Below the pieces are notes generated by a model. The model worked only from the letters and a program-made list of their open reading frames with translations, was not told the DNA's origin and made no database searches. Of a DNA stretch of 64,000 nt, positions 52,357 through 61,729 are shown piece by piece (positions within the stretch are counted from its first letter, which is position 1; each line of letters opens with the position of its first letter). Origin of the DNA: JAJYSO01 sp964586655 (GTDB taxonomy: Bacteria > Bacteroidota > Bacteroidia > Flavobacteriales > Flavobacteriaceae); assembly GCA_964586655.1 (NCBI GenBank), contig CAZPGY010000008.1, positions 38,006 through 102,005 of the forward strand, read 5' to 3'. A program made the position numbers and the translations under genes.

Positions 52357-54141
52357 ATGAAATTGAAATATTACATATTCCTATTTTTATTTGCCCTGAC
52401 TGCCGTGGGCTATGCACAGGTTGAATTCACGGCAGAAGTCAGTCGAGAAAGTATTGGCCTCAATGAGCGGTTGCGGGTTGACTTTCACATGAATAAAAAC
52501 GGAGATAATTTTAACCCACCGGATTTTGAAGGCTTTAAAATTTATGCCGGCCCGCGTCAATCCATCAGTCGCAGCTGGAGTTTTGGTAAGAGCACTTTCA
52601 ATAAAACCTATTCTTATTTCCTTCAACCCACAAAGCCGGGCACCTTCACCATTGGGCAAGCTACTGTGGAAATCGACGGAAAAACCTATAAAACTTCTCC
52701 CATAGAAGTGGAGGTTACTCAAGCCGTGAATCATCCCAAAAACGGGAAAAATCAAGCTATTGCCCAAGTTTCCAAGGGAATTCATGTGGTGTCTGAAATA
52801 TCAAATGCACATCCTTATTTAAATCAGGGAATCACAGTGGTTTATAAACTGTATGTTAGTGAAGATGCTGCAGTGCGAAACTGGCGGGTGGTTGATATTC
52901 CCAAGTTTACCAACTTCTGGAATCAAGATATCGACATCAAAAAACTCAAAGTAAAATATGGCAATTATCAAGGGCAAGAAGGCTATCGCTATGTGGTCAT
53001 CAAAAAGACCGTGCTCTATCCTCAAAAATCGGGTGAACTAAAAATTCCGCCGTTGAGCCTTCGGGTATCGATGGAAGTACCCACACATCGACGCAATTTC
53101 TTTGGGCAACAGGTTTACAAAACAGAGGACCGCATTTTTTCTTCTGAAAGTAAAACTATAAAAGTAAAACCGCTTCCGGAGCAAGGAAAACCGGCTAATT
53201 TTACCGGAGCCGTGGGGCAGTTTGAATTGGAAGTAACCGCTTCTAAAGAGACCCTTGATGCTGATGAATCTCTTGATGTTGAAGTGGCCGTGTCGGGAGA
53301 CGGAAATCTCAAGCTCTTCCGCTTGCCCGATCTTATCGCCCCACAGGCCTTTGAAGTCTATGATCCCGATTATAACGAAAAAATATTTACCAACCTGAGT
53401 GGAATGCACGGTAAGATCTCCAATACCTATACCTTGGTGCCTAAGGCAAAAGGAGATTATCCCATCAAGCCCCTCGAATTTTCTTATTTCGATCCACAGA
53501 CAGAGACTTATAAAACATTGACTTCAAAACCGCTGAATATTCATGTGGAAAATGGCCCGGCTCCCATGCTGGCCCAAGGAGATTCGGGGATGCAGGCTCC
53601 AATTCGTAAGCGCTCGGTAATCAGTGCCGGAGATCATTTTAGGTATATCCAACTTAAAACCAATTTACAAGCAATTGGAAAGGCGCCCTTTTTTAAAAGC
53701 CCCTTATTTTGGACTTTGTTGTTTATGCCTTTGTTGCTTCTTCCTCTGGTCATTGGGGTAGGCAACAAGCGTATGGCCAAGGCGCGTGATGTGTATGGCA
53801 AACGTATCAGGCGTGCCGACAAGTTGGCCAAGAAATACCTGTCTGAAGCCAAAAAAACAATGGGCAATCAACAGGCTTATTACGATGCTTTAGAAAGAGC
53901 ACTGCACAATTATTTAAAAGCCAAGTTGGATCTTCAAACGGCCGAAATGAGCAAGGAGCGCATCACTGAGCTCTTGATAGAAAAGGAGGTGTCAGCCGCG
54001 ACCAGCCAGGAATTCATAGGACTTTTAGAGAGCTGTGAATTTGCTCGTTATACCCCGTCTTCCGATGTTGGAATGCAACAAGATTATGACAAAGCGGCTC
54101 ATATAATTTCGCAAGTCGATAAACAGATTGTAAAAGCATAA
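52357..54141 (+). CDS. batD: BatD oxygen-tolerance protein
   Basis: Protein of 594 residues with the BatD/oxygen tolerance domain. A signal peptide ends at VGYAQ near residue 22. The mature part contains Ig-like repeats (VEFTAEVSRESIGLNERLRV, FNPPDFEGFKIYAGPRQS, GQFELEVTASKETLDADESL) and ends with a TM helix (FWTLLFMPLLLLPLVIGVG) and a short cytoplasmic coiled segment with AEMSKERITELL. This is the canonical BatD layout. It begins on the base after the batC stop. Confidence 0.92.
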   Translation: MKLKYYIFLFLFALTAVGYAQVEFTAEVSRESIGLNERLRVDFHMNKNGDNFNPPDFEGFKIYAGPRQSISRSWSFGKSTFNKTYSYFLQPTKPGTFTIGQATVEIDGKTYKTSPIEVEVTQAVNHPKNGKNQAIAQVSKGIHVVSEISNAHPYLNQGITVVYKLYVSEDAAVRNWRVVDIPKFTNFWNQDIDIKKLKVKYGNYQGQEGYRYVVIKKTVLYPQKSGELKIPPLSLRVSMEVPTHRRNFFGQQVYKTEDRIFSSESKTIKVKPLPEQGKPANFTGAVGQFELEVTASKETLDADESLDVEVAVSGDGNLKLFRLPDLIAPQAFEVYDPDYNEKIFTNLSGMHGKISNTYTLVPKAKGDYPIKPLEFSYFDPQTETYKTLTSKPLNIHVENGPAPMLAQGDSGMQAPIRKRSVISAGDHFRYIQLKTNLQAIGKAPFFKSPLFWTLLFMPLLLLPLVIGVGNKRMAKARDVYGKRIRRADKLAKKYLSEAKKTMGNQQAYYDALERALHNYLKAKLDLQTAEMSKERITELLIEKEVSAATSQEFIGLLESCEFARYTPSSDVGMQQDYDKAAHIISQVDKQIVKA

Positions 54142-54147
54142 AAAAAC

Positions 54148-54897
54148 ATGCGTTATTTTATATACATATTGTTATTCCTGTGGACGGCCAATTTGCAAGC
54201 CCAAGACAAAACTTTGTTTAAACAGGGTAACCAACATTATGCTGATCAGGAGTATGAAGCCGCCATTCAAGCCTATCAAAAGATATTGAAACAGGGCCAA
54301 ACCTCTGCGGAGGTGTATTTTAACTTGGGCAATGCTTTTTATAAACTGGACAGTCTTGCGCCAAGTATATATTTTTATAACAAAGCCTTACAGCTTTCTC
54401 CAACTGATGAAGATGTCAAAATTAATCTCAAATTTGCCAAACAACGTACCATTGATGTTATAGAAGAAAGTCCCGATAAAGGATGGAACCAATTTTGGGA
54501 AGAAGTTATTTCAACTTTCAATTACAATACCTGGGCAATATGGGCCATTGTTTTTTCCTTTCTTTTCGTGGGCTGTGGAATTTGGTATTATTTCACCTCC
54601 CGCACGGCACGCAAACGATTGTTTTTTTCACTGGGACTATGCTTTTTGATTTTAGGAGTGCTCAGTGTGACATTTGCCTATCAACAATTTGAAATCCAAC
54701 ACAGTAAGGATTTTGCCATTGTTTTTGCCCCCAAAATAGCGGTGCATGTAGAACCCAACCAAAATTCTACTGCTGCTTTTACCCTACATGAAGGGACCAA
54801 GGTGAAAGTGCTCGATATTTTTAATGGCTTTGCCAAAATCGAACTTGTCAGCGGGCAACAGGGATGGATAAAAATCGATGCCGTTAAGCAGTTATAG
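54148..54897 (+). CDS. batE: BatE-like TPR/SH3 protein
   Basis: Last gene of the operon, 249 residues. A signal peptide ends ANLQAQ near residue 19. Residues ~22-110 are TPR units (GNQHYADQEYEAAIQAYQKIL, EVYFNLGNAFYKLDS). Two TM helices (WAIWAIVFSFLFVGCGIWYY and RLFFSLGLCFLILGVLSV) precede a periplasmic SH3-like domain (VHVEPNQNSTAAFTLHEGTKV ... GWIKIDAV). TPR plus SH3 is the BatE pattern. It follows batD by 6 bases. No hairpin terminator is seen after it. Confidence 0.9.
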   Translation: MRYFIYILLFLWTANLQAQDKTLFKQGNQHYADQEYEAAIQAYQKILKQGQTSAEVYFNLGNAFYKLDSLAPSIYFYNKALQLSPTDEDVKINLKFAKQRTIDVIEESPDKGWNQFWEEVISTFNYNTWAIWAIVFSFLFVGCGIWYYFTSRTARKRLFFSLGLCFLILGVLSVTFAYQQFEIQHSKDFAIVFAPKIAVHVEPNQNSTAAFTLHEGTKVKVLDIFNGFAKIELVSGQQGWIKIDAVKQL

Positions 54898-55078
54898 CGG
54901 GTACAGGAAAGACAGAAACTTCTTTTTGAACCAAGTGCCCAACATCGGCAGCATAAAGCTCGTGGTCTGTTATGAGGGAATGGTGAAATGTCTGTAAACG
55001 AGATCTCAATCCGTTTTATCCCTAAAATCTTCCTTTGGAATTCCCAATTATTATGCAGTATTCGAACTCCATAATTCT

Positions 55079-55086
55079 TATCTTTG
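55079..55086 (+). promoter_or_regulatory. Candidate -7 box TATCTTTG before ychF
   Basis: TAnnTTTG match 25 bases before the ychF ATG at 55112, giving a leader of about 20 bases. Confidence 0.55.
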
Positions 55087-55111
55087 CAAACCTCAAAAAA
55101 CGCCTTTAATT

Positions 55112-56206
55112 ATGAAAGCAGGAATTGTCGGTTTGCCCAATGTAGGGAAATCTACTTTGTTTAATTGTTTGTCGAATGCTCGTGCACAGCAGGCCAATTT
55201 TCCATTTTGTACTATTGAACCCAATATAGGAGTGGTCAATGTGCCGGATCCTCGGTTGTGGAAACTACAAGAATTGGTTGATCCGGAAAAATTAATCCCT
55301 GCGACGGTAGAAATTGTCGATATTGCCGGTTTGGTTAAAGGAGCGAGTAAAGGGGAAGGCCTGGGAAATCAATTTTTGGCCAATATCCGTGAAACGGATG
55401 CTATTTTACATGTACTGCGATGTTTTGATGATGATAATGTAGTTCATGTCGATGGGTCGGTTGATCCCATTCGGGACAAAGAAACCATTGATATGGAATT
55501 GCAACTCAAAGACTTGGAGTCTGTAGAGAAAAAATTGGACAAAGTGAAACGCGCTGCTCGTACCGGAGATAAAGATGCAATTAAGGAAGAAAACACCTTG
55601 ATTAAGCTTAAAGAAGGTTTGGAAGCCGGAATATCAGTACGAGCCATTGCGGTGCCTCGGGATGATCGAGAGGAGTTTGTTGCGCCCTTGGAGTTGATTA
55701 CCGATAAACCGGTGATGTATGTTTGCAATGTCGATGAAGAAGCCGCTGTATCAGGCAATGCCTATGTAGAGCAAGTCAAGGAAGCGGTAAAAGATGAAGA
55801 TGCAGAGGTTTTGGTATTGGCGGTTGGCATTGAAGCCGATATTGCCGAATTGGAAGATCAAGAGGAGCGCCAACTTTTCTTGGAAGATATGGGACTGGAA
55901 GAGCCGGGTTCTGCCAAATTGATACGCACTGCATATAAACTGCTGAACCGTCAAACGTATTTTACGGCCGGGGTAAAGGAAGTTCGCGCATGGACCATTC
56001 CCATTGGAGCTACGGCTCCCGAAGCCGCCGGTGTCATTCACTCTGACTTTGAAAAGGGTTTTATCCGTGCTGAAGTCATTAAATATGAAGATTATGTCAA
56101 ATATAAAAGTGAAGCCCAAGCCCGTGAAGCCGGAAAAATAGGAGTAGAAGGAAAAGAATACATCGTCCAGGATGGAGATGTGATGCACTTTAGGTTTAAC
56201 GTATAG
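55112..56206 (+). CDS. ychF: Redox-regulated ATPase YchF (Ola1)
   Basis: Obg-family P-loop ATPase of 364 residues, ribosome-associated and linked to stress response. Motifs: GLPNVGKSTLFNCL (G1), FPFCTIEPNIGVV (G2), DIAGLVKGASKGEGLGN (G3) and the modified G4 YVCNVDEEA that favours ATP. The C-terminal TGS domain starts near FTAGVKEVRAWTI and ends VQDGDVMHFRFNV. Length is typical. It is monocistronic, with -7 box TATCTTTG upstream. Confidence 0.97.
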   Translation: MKAGIVGLPNVGKSTLFNCLSNARAQQANFPFCTIEPNIGVVNVPDPRLWKLQELVDPEKLIPATVEIVDIAGLVKGASKGEGLGNQFLANIRETDAILHVLRCFDDDNVVHVDGSVDPIRDKETIDMELQLKDLESVEKKLDKVKRAARTGDKDAIKEENTLIKLKEGLEAGISVRAIAVPRDDREEFVAPLELITDKPVMYVCNVDEEAAVSGNAYVEQVKEAVKDEDAEVLVLAVGIEADIAELEDQEERQLFLEDMGLEEPGSAKLIRTAYKLLNRQTYFTAGVKEVRAWTIPIGATAPEAAGVIHSDFEKGFIRAEVIKYEDYVKYKSEAQAREAGKIGVEGKEYIVQDGDVMHFRFNV

Positions 56207-56450
56207 ATCGACTTCCCAGGCCCTTCAAAAATTAATTGTAAGGCGCTTTTATACTCCTAATATTTTTAGTCGAGAACTGGAAGAGGTTCTCAAAATTTGA
56301 CCTTAAAAGCATTTAGCAAGGAAAATAACAGAACAATCGAGAAGAAGATTACGTTCGCAAACGGGTACTCCTTTTGTAAAGGAGGGAATGATTTCTCGCG
56401 AGATATTATAAGGAACGGTAACGGCGTTAATCGTTGATACAAAAAACTAA
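56207..56450. other. Structured intergenic region upstream of a terminator
   Basis: This stretch has no convincing ORF but contains a CTCCTTT-TGT-AAAGGAG hairpin near 56369-56385 and a TCTCGCGAGA palindrome near 56395-56404, and ends in the strong terminator at 56451. It could be an ordinary 3' region of ychF or a small RNA; I cannot decide. Confidence 0.35.
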
Positions 56451-56477
56451 AAAAGACCGCAATCGCGGTCTTTTTTT
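56451..56477. terminator. Bidirectional terminator between ychF and trxB
   Basis: AAAAGACCGC and GCGGTCTTTT form a ten-base stem with a four-base loop, flanked by A on the left and T on the right, so both convergent genes can terminate here. Confidence 0.92.
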
Positions 56478-56512
56478 AAATGAGCTCAAGCTAAAAAAAG
56501 TAGAAATAATAC

Positions 56513-56540
56513 GAAAATGAAAATTTTTATAGACTAAAAA
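56513..56540 (+). repeat. 28-bp exact dispersed repeat, copy 2
   Basis: Identical over 28 bases to 22196-22223. It sits just past the terminator, downstream of trxB. Confidence 0.8.
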
Positions 56541-56650
56541 TTGATTCCTTCAATTTGTCATGCCGTATGTTTACAATTAAATAGGGCAGCGAAGCCAGGG
56601 GCTGAAGCTGGTCTATATTAATTGTCATTATTGTCATTACGGTATAATTT

Positions 56651-57640
56651 TTAGGAAGCAGAGAGGCTTTCCTTTTCTTTTTGCGGTTCTTTTTCCACAG
56701 TGCCGAGATAGCGTTCGGCATCCAGGGCGGCCATACATCCGGTACCGGCAGCCGTTACGGCTTGACGGTATTCTTTGTCTTGAACATCGCCACTGGCAAA
56801 AACGCCGGGGAGTTGGGTTTTTGTACTTTTCCCGTGGGTAATCAAATAACCGGTGTCATCCATTTCCAATTGGCCTTTAAAGATATCGGTATTGGGTTTG
56901 TGTCCAATGGCCAAGAAGAAACCGGTAATTTTGATTTCTTCAGTCTTTCCGGTTTGGTTGTTGATGATCTTTAAACCTTCTACCACTTGTTCTCCAATCA
57001 CTTCTTGGGCTTCGGTATTGTAGCGCACTTCAATATTTTCAGCTCTTTCTACGCGATGTTGCATGGCTTTGGAGGCGCGCATGACATCACGACGAACCAG
57101 CATGGTAACTTTTTTACAGATATTGGCCAAATACGTGGCATCTTCACAAGCCGTATCTCCACCGCCTACAACAGCTACTTCCTGGTTTTTATAGAAGAAA
57201 CCATCACAAACGGCACAGGCAGAAACGCCGCCACCTCTTAGGCGCTGTTCACTGGGGAGACCCAAATATTTGGCCTCTGCACCGGTGGCAATAATGACGG
57301 TTTGTGCTTCAATCCAATCACTTTCATCAATACATGCCTTGTGGATTCCTCCGTGTTCTTTGCTTAATTCTACTTTAGTAATCATTCCGGTATTGACCTC
57401 TGTGCCAAAGCGTTCAGCTTGTTGTTGAAGGTCTACCATCATTTTGGGACCATCGATTCCTTCAGGATAACCCGGAAAATTGTCTACATCAGTAGTGGTG
57501 GTCAATTGTCCGCCGGGTTCCATGCCCGTATATAAAACAGGCTCCATATCGGCGCGAGCTGCGTAGATTGCCGCAGTATATCCGGCCGGCCCCGAGCCGA
57601 TAATTAAACATTTGACGCGTCGTGTTGCTTGTTCTGCCAT
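56651..57640 (-). CDS. trxB: Thioredoxin-disulfide reductase
   Basis: FAD- and NADPH-dependent reductase of 329 residues that keeps thioredoxin reduced. FAD motif: IIGSGPAGYTAAIYAAR. Redox pair: SACAVCDGFF (CxxC). NADPH motif: AVVGGGDTACEDATYL. C-terminal GVFASGDVQDKEYRQAVTAAGTG is the second FAD contact. A 12-residue charged C-terminal tail (EKEPQKEKESLSAS) is slightly longer than usual. TATCTTTG on the minus strand at 57662-57669 is a likely -7 box. It likely supplies electrons to the msrB, OsmC and GPx enzymes in the window. Confidence 0.97.
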   Translation of the reverse strand: MAEQATRRVKCLIIGSGPAGYTAAIYAARADMEPVLYTGMEPGGQLTTTTDVDNFPGYPEGIDGPKMMVDLQQQAERFGTEVNTGMITKVELSKEHGGIHKACIDESDWIEAQTVIIATGAEAKYLGLPSEQRLRGGGVSACAVCDGFFYKNQEVAVVGGGDTACEDATYLANICKKVTMLVRRDVMRASKAMQHRVERAENIEVRYNTEAQEVIGEQVVEGLKIINNQTGKTEEIKITGFFLAIGHKPNTDIFKGQLEMDDTGYLITHGKSTKTQLPGVFASGDVQDKEYRQAVTAAGTGCMAALDAERYLGTVEKEPQKEKESLSAS

Positions 57641-57661
57641 AAATTAATATTTTTAGAAAGA

Positions 57662-57669
57662 CAAAGATA
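57662..57669 (-). promoter_or_regulatory. Candidate -7 box TATCTTTG before trxB
   Basis: Plus-strand CAAAGATA is TATCTTTG on the minus strand, 21 bases before the trxB start. A CAAA at 57693-57696 (TTTG, minus) is 23 bases away, slightly beyond the usual -33 spacing. Confidence 0.55.
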
Positions 57670-57859
57670 AGGTTTGCGTGGTAGTTGGAAGGCAAACTTA
57701 TATTTTCCTTAACGTAAAAGCTTCCTCGATAAAAACTGTCTTGAGATTTTTATGCCAAATTCCAAGAGCGCCCTGTAGACACTCCTGAAATTTGGTGTGA
57801 ATTGTTTGTTCATTGGCGGCTCATGATTTTTGCTGCTCAACTCAGTTGGGAATTGCAGC

Positions 57860-58426
57860 TTATGATGCCTTTTTCAGGGATTTATTTCCCGGAGGATATT
57901 TTTCTAAGATTTTTTGAACAATAATATTGATGTGTTCAATTTTTTCATCTACGGTTCCTCGAGGCTCCAAATCGCCGGTTCCCATGCCTTGCCACACCAA
58001 ATGATGGTTGGAAGCATCAATTAGGTTGATGTACAGGGTGCCTTCAACCTCACTATAACGCCATTGTCCCGGCCACCAGCCGTGGTAGAAGGGACTGTAA
58101 TAAGGGGCATAACCATACCAACCATAATAATGTTGATGTACATTAATATTTTTGGTAGATTCGGTCATGATGCCAATCAACAAGTCCGGTTTTTGGGATT
58201 TGGTCATTCCTTTGGCCGTTAAATTACGATCAATGGCTTTAAGGATACGTCGTTTATCCAAATCCGAAATCTTAGCCTTGTCAATACTCGGTTTGTAAAA
58301 AGCAAAAGTTTGGTATTGGTTGAAGTCAACTGTTTGGTCATAATCAGTTGACACGCGAACAGACTGACAAGCGCCCAATATAAAAACCATTATAAATCCG
58401 ATAGTAATATGTTTTATAGTTTTCAT
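57860..58426 (-). CDS. DUF4136 lipoprotein
   Basis: Envelope lipoprotein of 188 residues. Lipobox FILGAC gives a cysteine at 20. The DUF4136 pattern is clear: VSTDYDQTVDFNQYQTFAFY near the N-terminus, then LDKRRILKAIDRNL and GTLYINLIDASNHHLVWQGMG near the C-terminus. A tyrosine-, glycine- and histidine-rich loop (YYGWYGYAPYYSPFYHGWW) sits in between. Function unknown. It is not closely linked to neighbours; the gap to hutU is 199 bases. Confidence 0.88.
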   Translation of the reverse strand: MKTIKHITIGFIMVFILGACQSVRVSTDYDQTVDFNQYQTFAFYKPSIDKAKISDLDKRRILKAIDRNLTAKGMTKSQKPDLLIGIMTESTKNINVHQHYYGWYGYAPYYSPFYHGWWPGQWRYSEVEGTLYINLIDASNHHLVWQGMGTGDLEPRGTVDEKIEHINIIVQKILEKYPPGNKSLKKAS

Positions 58427-58625
58427 AGCGAAATCATTTGTTTATAAAGCTACAAAAAAAGTGCCACACTATCAGGGAGTTGGGGGTATTTTAACGTCAA
58501 TTTCAAGAGCCCCTTGAATTGCATTTGTTTGATCGGATTTGTCAAACCGTTTATGAGCTATAACGCCAAGACAAATCCAGCTGTAAAAACATGCGGAATT
58601 TGTCTTGGAGAAGGAGCCGAGTCGA

Positions 58626-60650
58626 TTACAGGTCTTTTAGCAGCTGATCATCCACGAGGTTGGGAACCGTTACTTTGAGTTGTGTTTCTTGTTCCATTGC
58701 TCGTTTTATGGCAAATACAGCGCCTTTATTTCTGGCCCAGGAACGCCTGGCAATACCGTTGTTGACATCCCAAAACAACATTGATTTTAAACGTTTATCG
58801 GCTTCAGGAGTGCCGTCTAAAACCATTCCAAATCCGCCGTTGATTACTTCGCCCCAACCAACGCCGCCGCCGTTGTGAATGCTGACCCAGGTAGCGCCGC
58901 GAAAGCTGTCGCCAATAACATTTTGAATGGCCATATCGGCAGTATATCTGCTGCCGTCATAAATATTGGAAGTCTCGCGGAAAGGAGAATCGGTTCCCGA
59001 AACATCGTGATGGTCTCGTCCTAAAACAACCGGGCCTATGGTTCCGTTTTTAATGGCTTCGTTAAAAGCTTGGGCTATTTTCATGCGGCCTTCGGCATCT
59101 GCATAAAGAATCCGCGCTTGTGAACCAACGACCAGCTTATTGGCTTTGGCTTCTTCAATCCAATGAATGTTATCGGCCATTTGTTGCTGGATTTCTTCCG
59201 GTGCATTGGCTTTAATTTTCTGCATGACCTGTAAGGCCAATTGATCGGTTTTTTCTAAATCTTCAGGCTTACCGGAAGTGCAGACCCAGCGGAAGGGGCC
59301 AAACCCATAATCAAAGCACATGGGTCCCATGATGTCTTGAACATAGCTGGGATAAAAGAATTCTTGATTTTCGGGCACTTGAGACTGATCGACAAAATGT
59401 CCTTCCTTATTTTTATAAAGCTTGGCACCGGCACGTGCAGCTTCTAACAGGAATGCATTGCCATAGTCAAAGAAATAGGTGCCTTTGCGTGTATGTTTGT
59501 TAATGGCTTCCACTTGTCGGCGCAGGCTTTTTTGCACTTCTTTTTTGAATTGTTGGGGCTGATCGACCATCATTTTATTGGCTTCCTCATAGCTGAGCCC
59601 TACCGGATAATATCCTCCTGCCCAAGGGTTGTGGCAGGAAGTTTGGTCGCTTCCCAAATCGATATGTAGATTGGCTTCATCAAATTTCTCCCAAACTTCA
59701 ACCACATTTCCTTCATAGCCGATAGAAACCGTTTCTTGATTGGCTTTGGCTTCTTTTACACGGTTTACCAAGGCATTCAGGTCTGAAATCTTTTCGTTGA
59801 CCCAAGCTTGTTTGTGTCGCTTGTTTAAGGCTTTCGGATTTACCTCGGCACAGACGGTCACACAGCCGGCAATATTTCCCGCTTTGGGCTGGGCGCCACT
59901 CATTCCGCCCAATCCGGCGGTAACGAAGAGTCCGCCTTTAGGGTTCTTTTTAATTTTTCTAAATCCGTTAAGCACCGTAATAGTGGTGCCGTGAACAATG
60001 CCCTGTGGGCCAATGTACATATAGCTTCCGGCAGTCATCTGGCCATATTGGGTAACCCCAAGCGCATTGTAACGCTCCCAATCATCCGGTTTGGAATAAT
60101 TGGGGATCATCAATCCGTTGCTGACCACTACACGTGGGGCATCTTTGTGTGCGGGGAAGAGTCCCTGAGGATGCCCGCTGTTCATGACTAAGGTTTGCTC
60201 ATCAGTCATTTCGGATAAATATTTCATAGTCAGCAGATACTGCGCCCAATTTTGAAAAACTGCTCCATTTCCGCCATAAGTAATGAGTTCGTGTGGATGT
60301 TGTGCCACGCTGGGATCCAAGTTGTTCTGAATCATCACCATAATGGCCCGAGCTTGAACGGTTTTACCCGGATATTCCTCTATATTACGGGCATACATTT
60401 CATAATCAGGACGAAATCTATACATATAAATACGTCCATATTTTTCTAATTCTTCAGCAAACTCGGGAAGAAGCGTGGCATGATGTTTTTTGTCAAAATA
60501 ACGAAGGGCATTGCGCAAAGCCAGCTTTTTTTCTTCGGCAGACAGCACATCCTTTCGTTTGGGGGCGTGATTAATATCTGTGGCATAAGCTTTTTTCTGT
60601 GGTAACTCATCGGGAATACCTTGCTGGATTTGTTCTTTGAATGTCATCAT
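58626..60650 (-). CDS. hutU: Urocanate hydratase
   Basis: Urocanase of 674 residues, converting urocanate to imidazolone propionate with NAD as an electrophilic cofactor. The NAD motif GLGGMSGAQPKA, the catalytic region FDYGNAFLLEAARAGAK, and FDYGFGPFRWVCTSG (with the conserved active-site cysteine) and GRDHHDVSGTDSPFRET are all present. Length is the longer Bacteroidota form. No hutH, hutI or hutG is nearby, so the rest of histidine degradation must be elsewhere. It is monocistronic here. Confidence 0.95.
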   Translation of the reverse strand: MMTFKEQIQQGIPDELPQKKAYATDINHAPKRKDVLSAEEKKLALRNALRYFDKKHHATLLPEFAEELEKYGRIYMYRFRPDYEMYARNIEEYPGKTVQARAIMVMIQNNLDPSVAQHPHELITYGGNGAVFQNWAQYLLTMKYLSEMTDEQTLVMNSGHPQGLFPAHKDAPRVVVSNGLMIPNYSKPDDWERYNALGVTQYGQMTAGSYMYIGPQGIVHGTTITVLNGFRKIKKNPKGGLFVTAGLGGMSGAQPKAGNIAGCVTVCAEVNPKALNKRHKQAWVNEKISDLNALVNRVKEAKANQETVSIGYEGNVVEVWEKFDEANLHIDLGSDQTSCHNPWAGGYYPVGLSYEEANKMMVDQPQQFKKEVQKSLRRQVEAINKHTRKGTYFFDYGNAFLLEAARAGAKLYKNKEGHFVDQSQVPENQEFFYPSYVQDIMGPMCFDYGFGPFRWVCTSGKPEDLEKTDQLALQVMQKIKANAPEEIQQQMADNIHWIEEAKANKLVVGSQARILYADAEGRMKIAQAFNEAIKNGTIGPVVLGRDHHDVSGTDSPFRETSNIYDGSRYTADMAIQNVIGDSFRGATWVSIHNGGGVGWGEVINGGFGMVLDGTPEADKRLKSMLFWDVNNGIARRSWARNKGAVFAIKRAMEQETQLKVTVPNLVDDQLLKDL

Positions 60651-60750
60651 CTTAAATGTTGGTTTTGGATCTTTTGTTTCAATTTTTTAATGGTGTAGAA
60701 AGGAGGGAAGGAAGCTTAATCGTGATTTATCGATATTTAGCGGTACAAAT

Positions 60751-60918
60751 TTAGGTTACAAAGCGATCTGTTTTCTTATCATATCCATAAGGACAATGCC
60801 TGCAGCCACTTTTACAACAATATCCGCGTTTTAATAAATATTGCTCGGTAAAAACTCGATAACCTTCCGGCGACAAGTAATAGTCTCCTTCTTCAATGGG
60901 AATGCGTTTTTTATTCAT
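60751..60918 (-). CDS. DUF5522 cysteine-rich small protein
   Basis: A 55-residue ORF from ATG 60916-60918 to TAA 60751-60753. The sequence contains EGDYYLSPEGYRVFTEQYLL followed by KRGYCCKSGCRHCPYGYD, with four cysteines in a CC-x3-C-x2-C layout, matching DUF5522. Such clusters often bind metal, although that is inferred. A TATTTTTG box on the minus strand (60924-60931) lies just five bases before the ATG, suggesting a leaderless or very short leader message. Confidence 0.85.
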   Translation of the reverse strand: MNKKRIPIEEGDYYLSPEGYRVFTEQYLLKRGYCCKSGCRHCPYGYDKKTDRFVT

Positions 60919-60923
60919 AAGCC

Positions 60924-60931
60924 CAAAAATA
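60924..60931 (-). promoter_or_regulatory. Candidate -7 box TATTTTTG before the DUF5522 gene
   Basis: Plus-strand CAAAAATA. Only five bases separate it from the ATG at 60918, so the transcript may start at or next to the initiation codon. Confidence 0.5.
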
Positions 60932-61063
60932 AGGATTTTATAACGTTAAACCTTTATTTTTTGCTTGAAAAAGTTTAAACCGGAAAGCTTGCCGAGGCCA
61001 TAAAAAACTTCTTATTTTTACAGATTTTAAATAAGGTATTAATCATAAACAGCCTGACATTTT

Positions 61064-61435
61064 ATGGATACAGAGATGAAAGAAAAACTGAAAGACCCTC
61101 TTTTGTTGGATGTACGCATGGTCTTTTCCAAAATTTCGGAGCGCGGAAAGCTCAATCGCGATACAGCATTGGAAGCCGGATCATACATTGGAGCGCAATT
61201 TATCAACACCCTCAATAAATTGACCCAAGAAAATGGAGAAGCAGCATTGACCATGGAAGAGCATCAAAATATTTTTGAGGTTTTAAATGAAATTCTTTCG
61301 GAAGAAGTGAATGGAGAGTTTACCCGAGTGGATTTTGAAATCATGAAGGAAAAAGCTTTAGATGTTTTAAATTCTCCCAAGGTGGATGAAAAAGTAATTG
61401 CCTATTTCAACAAGGTTTTAAAAAAGGAGGAATAA
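61064..61435 (+). CDS. Conserved hypothetical helical protein
   Basis: Acidic, mostly helical protein of 123 residues. It has no signal peptide, no cysteine and no motif I recognise. The segments LRKDPLLLDVR-like (DPLLLDVRMVFSKISERGK) and FEVLNEILSEEVNGEFTRVDF suggest two helical hairpins. The ATG at 61064 is followed by MK at codon 5, which is an alternative start. It is isolated, and codon use and size look like a real gene rather than a shadow. Function unknown. Confidence 0.6.
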   Translation: MDTEMKEKLKDPLLLDVRMVFSKISERGKLNRDTALEAGSYIGAQFINTLNKLTQENGEAALTMEEHQNIFEVLNEILSEEVNGEFTRVDFEIMKEKALDVLNSPKVDEKVIAYFNKVLKKEE

Positions 61436-61729
61436 TCCATTCCTGAAAGAAGCTGATGCATTTGATATTTTTTATTAATTTGTAAAAATTGAACTTCGGA
61501 TTAATGAAATAATTAGTTCTTGTGGGTATATTGAGCTTTATATTAGCGCAGATTGATAATTCGATTGATGCTCATCTTCTCAAAAAGAAATTAAATCATA
61601 AAAATGCGATAAAAAAGATGGACTTTCCCGAAATGAACTTATGATTTGTATTCTTTTTGATACCCGTGATAAGTTTTACAGCGGAAATTCAAATAAAAAC
61701 TTGAAGTAATAAATTAAAAATTTAAAATA

